Source of the DNA: an uncultured Alphaproteobacteria bacterium
Lineage (GTDB): Bacteria; Pseudomonadota; Alphaproteobacteria; Micavibrionales; Micavibrionaceae
DNA: 64,000 nucleotides
Direction: 5' to 3'
Assembly: GCA_946481075.1 (NCBI GenBank)
Contig: CAMLMC010000004.1
Span: 62,001 to 126,000, forward strand
Shown piece by piece: positions 60,430 through 64,000 of this stretch (position 1 is the first letter of the stretch; every line of letters begins with the position of its first letter). The position numbers and the translations under genes are program-made. Under the pieces are notes generated by a model, which made no database searches, was not told the DNA's origin, and worked only from the letters and a program-made list of their open reading frames with translations.

Positions 60430-60945
60430 TCAGCCCCCCACGCCCGTCACAGGCGCGTAATGGAGTTCGATCATCTGGCGCTCGGAATCGACCTTCACAT
60501 CGGCGCGAACGCCAAGTTGCAATCCGACATCGCGCAAAATTTCGATGACCGGCTTGTTCTGGACATCGACATTGACGACGAGCGGGACCGGCGGACGATT
60601 GCCCAGCGCAAGGAAGTTATAGCTGGCGCGGTCTGCGAGTTTGCGCAGGATTTGTTCCGGCGGACCAACCCATGTGATGGTCATGGCACGCATCAATTCA
60701 TCCGGCGCATTGGTGATAGGCTGGACCGCGACACCGGGTGCCTTTGTCTGTTCTATGGCCGCCAGCGTTTGCAGGGAATTGGATGCCTTGTCCGCGGCCT
60801 CGGCCAGCATCAGGGACACTTTATCGGGCGAGGCCACGACCTGAGGATTACGTTTTGGCAGGACTTCGCATCCCGCAACGCCGAATGCGGCAATGACGGC
60901 CAGTACCGCCCCGAATTTCCGGAAAGTGAAGATTGTCATCGTCAT
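60430..60945 (-). CDS. dotD: DotD lipoprotein (TraH-like)
   Basis: A 171-residue lipoprotein of the outer-membrane ring that stabilises DotH. The lipobox V-A-G-C places the acylated Cys at residue 26. The globular domain has the DotD pattern ITWVGPPEQILRKLADRASYNFLALGNRPPVPLVV and the secretin-N0-like end EILRDVGLQLGVRADVKVD. The start MTMTIFTFRKFG was chosen because it gives a compact signal; longer starts add a hydrophilic leader. Confidence 0.92.
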   Translation of the reverse strand: MTMTIFTFRKFGAVLAVIAAFGVAGCEVLPKRNPQVVASPDKVSLMLAEAADKASNSLQTLAAIEQTKAPGVAVQPITNAPDELMRAMTITWVGPPEQILRKLADRASYNFLALGNRPPVPLVVNVDVQNKPVIEILRDVGLQLGVRADVKVDSERQMIELHYAPVTGVGG

Positions 60946-61043
60946 GAATGATTCGCGAATCGTTAAAAGTCCCATATACCTTAGCCCCTCCCTGCGAGAG
61001 GAACAAGATAAGGAATAGAGTAATCCCGTCTTAGAAAGCAAAT

Positions 61044-61463
61044 TTAGCGTGTGGCCGTGTCGCGGATCAGGCCCTTGGATCTCATGGCCGTGATCACTTT
61101 ATTGCGATAAGGGCCGCCGAATTCCGGCGTTCTGGAATGGTAATGGGCAATAGCGCGGGAAAGAGAGCCGGTTTCGTTCATATGCGTGCGCAAAATCCAC
61201 GCCGAAACACCCATATTCGTGCAGGGGTCATCCTTGACCCAGCTATAGGCAGTGTCTTCGGAAACCCCCCATTTTTCGGCGAGCATCGGAATCCAGAGCG
61301 TATTGATCTGCATCGGGCCGAGGTCATAGGTACCGTTATTGTTCGGCCCCACCGCCTGCCCCGGCTTGCCGCCTTCGATTTGATAAATACCGACCATGAC
61401 GGCAGGCGGAACCTGATACGTCTGGGCGGCGAGCATCAAACAGGCAGCGAGAATTTTGGTCAT
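61044..61463 (-). CDS. lytic transglycosylase (SLT family) of the secretion locus
   Basis: A small 139-residue lysozyme-like enzyme that would open peptidoglycan for assembly of the apparatus, as VirB1-class proteins do. The catalytic Glu30 lies in VGIYQIEGG, followed by NGTYDLGPMQINTLW and the late AIAHYHSRTP motif. The N-terminus is hydrophobic (TKILAACLMLAAQTYQVPP), but that stretch is part of the fold, so secretion by Sec is unclear. It directly precedes dotD on the same strand. Confidence 0.87.
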   Translation of the reverse strand: MTKILAACLMLAAQTYQVPPAVMVGIYQIEGGKPGQAVGPNNNGTYDLGPMQINTLWIPMLAEKWGVSEDTAYSWVKDDPCTNMGVSAWILRTHMNETGSLSRAIAHYHSRTPEFGGPYRNKVITAMRSKGLIRDTATR

Positions 61464-61586
61464 CGTTCGTCTATCTTGGCCGTCAAATGGTTAATATTTT
61501 GTATAGGGTCGGAAGAGGGGCTCATTTCCAAATTCTATCATTTTCCGTATTGAAAAAGAAGCCGGCGGGCGGGCGAAATGATCCTA

Positions 61587-62507
61587 CTATGATTTTTTGA
61601 AAAAGGACATGGGGTTGGCGGGTTTTGCCGGAGGCGCGGCTGGGGCCGCAGACTCCACCGGCGCGGACTGTTGTTCTTCGGCCGGCGCTTCTGCGGCCGG
61701 CTTCACACCTTTTCCGCCGCGTCCCGATGCGTTGCCCGCGGATGTGCCAAGCAAGACTTCAAGCATCGCAAGCTGCCTGTCAAATTGTTTCCAGACAGGG
61801 GTAAGGGACAATTCCCCGCGCGCGTCTTCTGGCAATGTCTTCAAACGCGCCGTTTCCGCGCGATGGGCAGCGGCGTAGATTTGTGCAAGGGATTGCAGCA
61901 AAACAAGCTCCGCCATTTTGGCATCGGCGCCCTCACCTTCAATCTGCGCAAGATTGCTGCGCAAGGTTTTGGCACGATCCGATAAGGCTGTTGCGACCTC
62001 CTGGATCAGCTTTGCCTCCTGCTGCCCGAACGGGAATTCCGCGATGGCGGCGATGGCGGGAACCAGCGCGTTCATTGCATACAGGTTTGCTTGCATTTCA
62101 TCCATAAAGGGCGCGGTTCCGTCGATGGTTTGCAACCTTTGCGCATGCTGCGCGGCGGGCGCGAAATTATCGGTAAAGGCCAACACGGATTCCAGCGATT
62201 TGGCGATGCGGCGGGAATCTGTGTCGGAGGGCAGGCGTCCAGTTTCCTTATAGGAATCCGCCACGAGATCGGCGGCGAGGGCCGCAAGCGTCACACGGAT
62301 AGCATCGGCATCGCCGTCTTCCGGTTTCAGATTCATTGCCTGTGAGAGAGAAATGCTGATCTTGACGGTTTCCGAGAGCAGAGCGGAAATCGTCTGCGCA
62401 TCCTTCGCGCCTTCATCGGCACCATCCGAGCGTGCATTGACCGCGCGCATCAGCGGCGCGCCGAGTTTTTGTAAAAGCTGCAATATAAATTGTGATCGCG
62501 AATCCAT
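61587..62507 (-). CDS. hypothetical helical protein in the Dot/Icm block
   Basis: A 306-residue protein with no signal peptide or membrane helix. It is predicted almost wholly alpha-helical to residue 250 (Ala/Leu-rich, many Glu/Gln), followed by a disordered Ala/Pro-rich tail (APAEEQQSAPVESAAPAAPPAKP) ending MSFFKKS. I recognise no family. It lies upstream of the transglycosylase and dotDCB-icmT on the same strand, so a cytoplasmic accessory or adaptor role is possible; inference only. Confidence 0.68.
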   Translation of the reverse strand: MDSRSQFILQLLQKLGAPLMRAVNARSDGADEGAKDAQTISALLSETVKISISLSQAMNLKPEDGDADAIRVTLAALAADLVADSYKETGRLPSDTDSRRIAKSLESVLAFTDNFAPAAQHAQRLQTIDGTAPFMDEMQANLYAMNALVPAIAAIAEFPFGQQEAKLIQEVATALSDRAKTLRSNLAQIEGEGADAKMAELVLLQSLAQIYAAAHRAETARLKTLPEDARGELSLTPVWKQFDRQLAMLEVLLGTSAGNASGRGGKGVKPAAEAPAEEQQSAPVESAAPAAPPAKPANPMSFFKKS

Positions 62508-62646
62508 GATGATGGCCGAAAAGAATAAACCCTACCTACCGTTACCCCATAAAAATTAAGGCATAGTTTACAGCGCCTCGCCGCCAAACCCAAGGAATAA
62601 ATGGGCAAACGACAACCGCGAAAAGGTTAACGGGCTAAAACAGCGA

Positions 62647-63525
62647 TTACGGCGTGCTGACTGCCGGAAGATCCGCCAGCAATTGCGGTATATCCTTCGG
62701 TTTTCCGCGGACGATTTTAACGGATCCATCCCTGCCGCGATAGACGCTCAAGGGCGTTACATTGAATTTATAGGCCTGCATGATCGCCATGTTTTTCTGA
62801 ATGGCCTGTGTCGATACCTCGCTTTTCGCGGGCAGCGCAGTTTCATCACCGGCCAAATGGCGATAGAAAAGCTCTTCCGGATTGGGAGAGGCCAGAAGGA
62901 ACGCCGCCTGTGCGAGGCTGCCCGCCTGAAACCCGACCGGCATAATGCGAACCTGTATCAGGCCCTTATCAAGGTAATCCGCCTTCATATCATTGAGCAT
63001 CGCATGGCAATGCGGGCATTGCGGATCGACAAAGCTATAGATGACGGGCGCGCTTTCACTGCCCAGCGCAACCCAGTTGCTGCCCTCGACCGCAGCAAAC
63101 AATTTTTCCGATGGGCTTTGCGATTTCATGGTTTCGGCGAGGGACTCGATCGGTTTCGGCTCGGTCGTCGTCGCCGCCGCACCTTCCGCGCCATCGGCCA
63201 GAAGGTCCAGAACCTCCCCGCCTTGCGCCTGAAGCGAGCGAACCTGTTCAATCGTGATCGGGCGGCCATCGGCCCCGAACATCAGGCCACTGACGAAGGC
63301 TTTTTTATCCGCCGTGACATAAAAATATTGCTCCTGCCCCTGATAGATTGCAATCCATCCATCAAGCCCATGCTCCTTGCCCAGATACCGAACCTGCGCC
63401 CCGCGTTCGACGAGCCCTTCCAGCGCCTCCGGCACGTCGGGGATCGCGGCCGCCCCCTTGGTTTGCGCATAGACGGGCGTCGATAGGATGATGAGAGTCA
63501 TAAGCAGCGGCAGAAAACGTTTCAT
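62647..63525 (-). CDS. periplasmic thiol-disulphide protein, DsbC/DsbG-like
   Basis: A 292-residue exported thioredoxin-fold protein (signal ends VYAQT near residue 20). The redox motif is C170-P-H-C173 in FVDPQCPHCHAML, and a cis-proline loop is visible at NVTPLSVYRG. An N-terminal domain of about 100 residues suggests a DsbC/DsbG-type isomerase layout. The start at 63525 (MKRFLPLL) gives a clean signal. It heads the block containing the cysteine-bearing secretion proteins; DsbC-like enzymes often accompany conjugative type IV systems. Confidence 0.85.
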   Translation of the reverse strand: MKRFLPLLMTLIILSTPVYAQTKGAAAIPDVPEALEGLVERGAQVRYLGKEHGLDGWIAIYQGQEQYFYVTADKKAFVSGLMFGADGRPITIEQVRSLQAQGGEVLDLLADGAEGAAATTTEPKPIESLAETMKSQSPSEKLFAAVEGSNWVALGSESAPVIYSFVDPQCPHCHAMLNDMKADYLDKGLIQVRIMPVGFQAGSLAQAAFLLASPNPEELFYRHLAGDETALPAKSEVSTQAIQKNMAIMQAYKFNVTPLSVYRGRDGSVKIVRGKPKDIPQLLADLPAVSTP

Positions 63526-63697
63526 AAAGAATCCTTTGTTGGGCGGCGGCACGGTCCGCTTCTAATTTATAGTACGCCACACGGGCCGCAAAGATCAAAA
63601 ACCATTGTTTTGACGTAAATAAGGCGGCGCTGGCGCTTTCTTTTTGCCACCCATGCCATATACTTTGTCATAGACATTTTCAAAGCGGAGCATTGCC

Positions 63698-64000
63698 ATG
63701 GAATTTTACATCGGACTGGGCGTTCTCGCCCTTATCGCCATCGTGATCGTCACCTTGTATAACCGTTTGGTCGCCCTGCGCCAGAACCGCATGAATGCCT
63801 ATTCCGATATTGATGTTCAACTCAAGCAGCGGTTTGATCTTGTACCGCAACTGGTCGAAACGGTGAAAGGCTATGCAGCACACGAAAAATCGGTCCTTGA
63901 AAATGTGACGGCAGCACGCGCCTCTGTGGCCAACGCACGCGGGGCCAATGACCGGCTGGCTGCCGAAGGCACATTGGGCGGCGCCCTGATGGGATTGTTT
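63698..64000 (+). CDS. lemA: LemA family protein (3' end beyond window)
   Basis: The first 101 residues are visible. An N-terminal membrane helix (FYIGLGVLALIAIVIVTLYNRLVAL) is followed by the LemA signature NRMNAYSDIDVQLKQRFDLVPQLVETVKGYAAHEKSVLENVTAAR. LemA proteins are membrane-anchored helical bundles of unknown role, often next to YgcG/TPM or M48 peptidase genes, which would lie outside the window. GGAG precedes the ATG by 7 bases. It is divergent from the DsbC/DsbG-like gene. Confidence 0.93.
   Translation, partial: MEFYIGLGVLALIAIVIVTLYNRLVALRQNRMNAYSDIDVQLKQRFDLVPQLVETVKGYAAHEKSVLENVTAARASVANARGANDRLAAEGTLGGALMGLF

Overview
The window looks like a chromosomal segment of an alphaproteobacterium with moderate GC. 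Gene families, gene order (rpmH-rnpA-yidD-yidC-engB; glmU-glmS; dapD-dapE) and a FYDLN-acid protein (TIGR02300) all fit that class. The Dot/Icm-type genes beside flagellar genes recall predatory Micavibrio-like lineages; this placement is an inference from gene content, not a database match.

Bases 1-33300 are mostly housekeeping. They hold a fatty-acid oxidation set (acyl-CoA dehydrogenase fragment, a hydroxyacyl-CoA dehydrogenase/enoyl-CoA hydratase fusion, a thiolase), a cyanide-insensitive-type cytochrome bd oxidase (cydAB plus a 40-residue DUF2474-like ORF), rlmJ, prmA, a FkbM methyltransferase, glmU-glmS, a FemAB-like protein, dapD and dapE with an HD-like gene between them, def-fmt-truA, rmuC, engB, yidC, yidD, rnpA and rpmH. 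One gene (4117-5694) is an M32 carboxypeptidase homologue in which every expected zinc-site motif is replaced.

Bases 33500-63500 are dominated by a type IVB (Dot/Icm, IncI Tra-like) secretion system in two minus-strand blocks. Block A (47313 down to 37017) reads dotI, dotH, dotG, dotF-like, a 343-bp gap, dotP-like, dotN, dotO and a 198-residue membrane protein. Block B (63525 down to 57143) reads a DsbG/DsbC-like protein, an unknown 306-residue protein, a lytic transglycosylase, dotD, dotC, dotB, icmT and a secreted protein with a TcpQ-like C-terminus. A separate plus-strand gene (34261-35253) appears to fuse a DotP/IcmD-like and a DotE/IcmC-like module. No relaxase, integrase, DotL coupling protein or DotA is present, so this looks like a resident secretion apparatus rather than a mobile element, as far as the window shows.

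Between the two blocks lies a plus-strand cluster of three related exported proteins (47631-53404). They share a roughly 340-residue domain with strongly conserved motifs and three invariant cysteines. The third carries a muramidase-like N-terminal domain, and a small membrane-anchored protein is interposed. I do not recognise this family; it is the best candidate for an undescribed system. It is followed by flgK and flgL, with a near-consensus sigma-54 promoter just upstream of flgK. The window ends inside a LemA-family gene.
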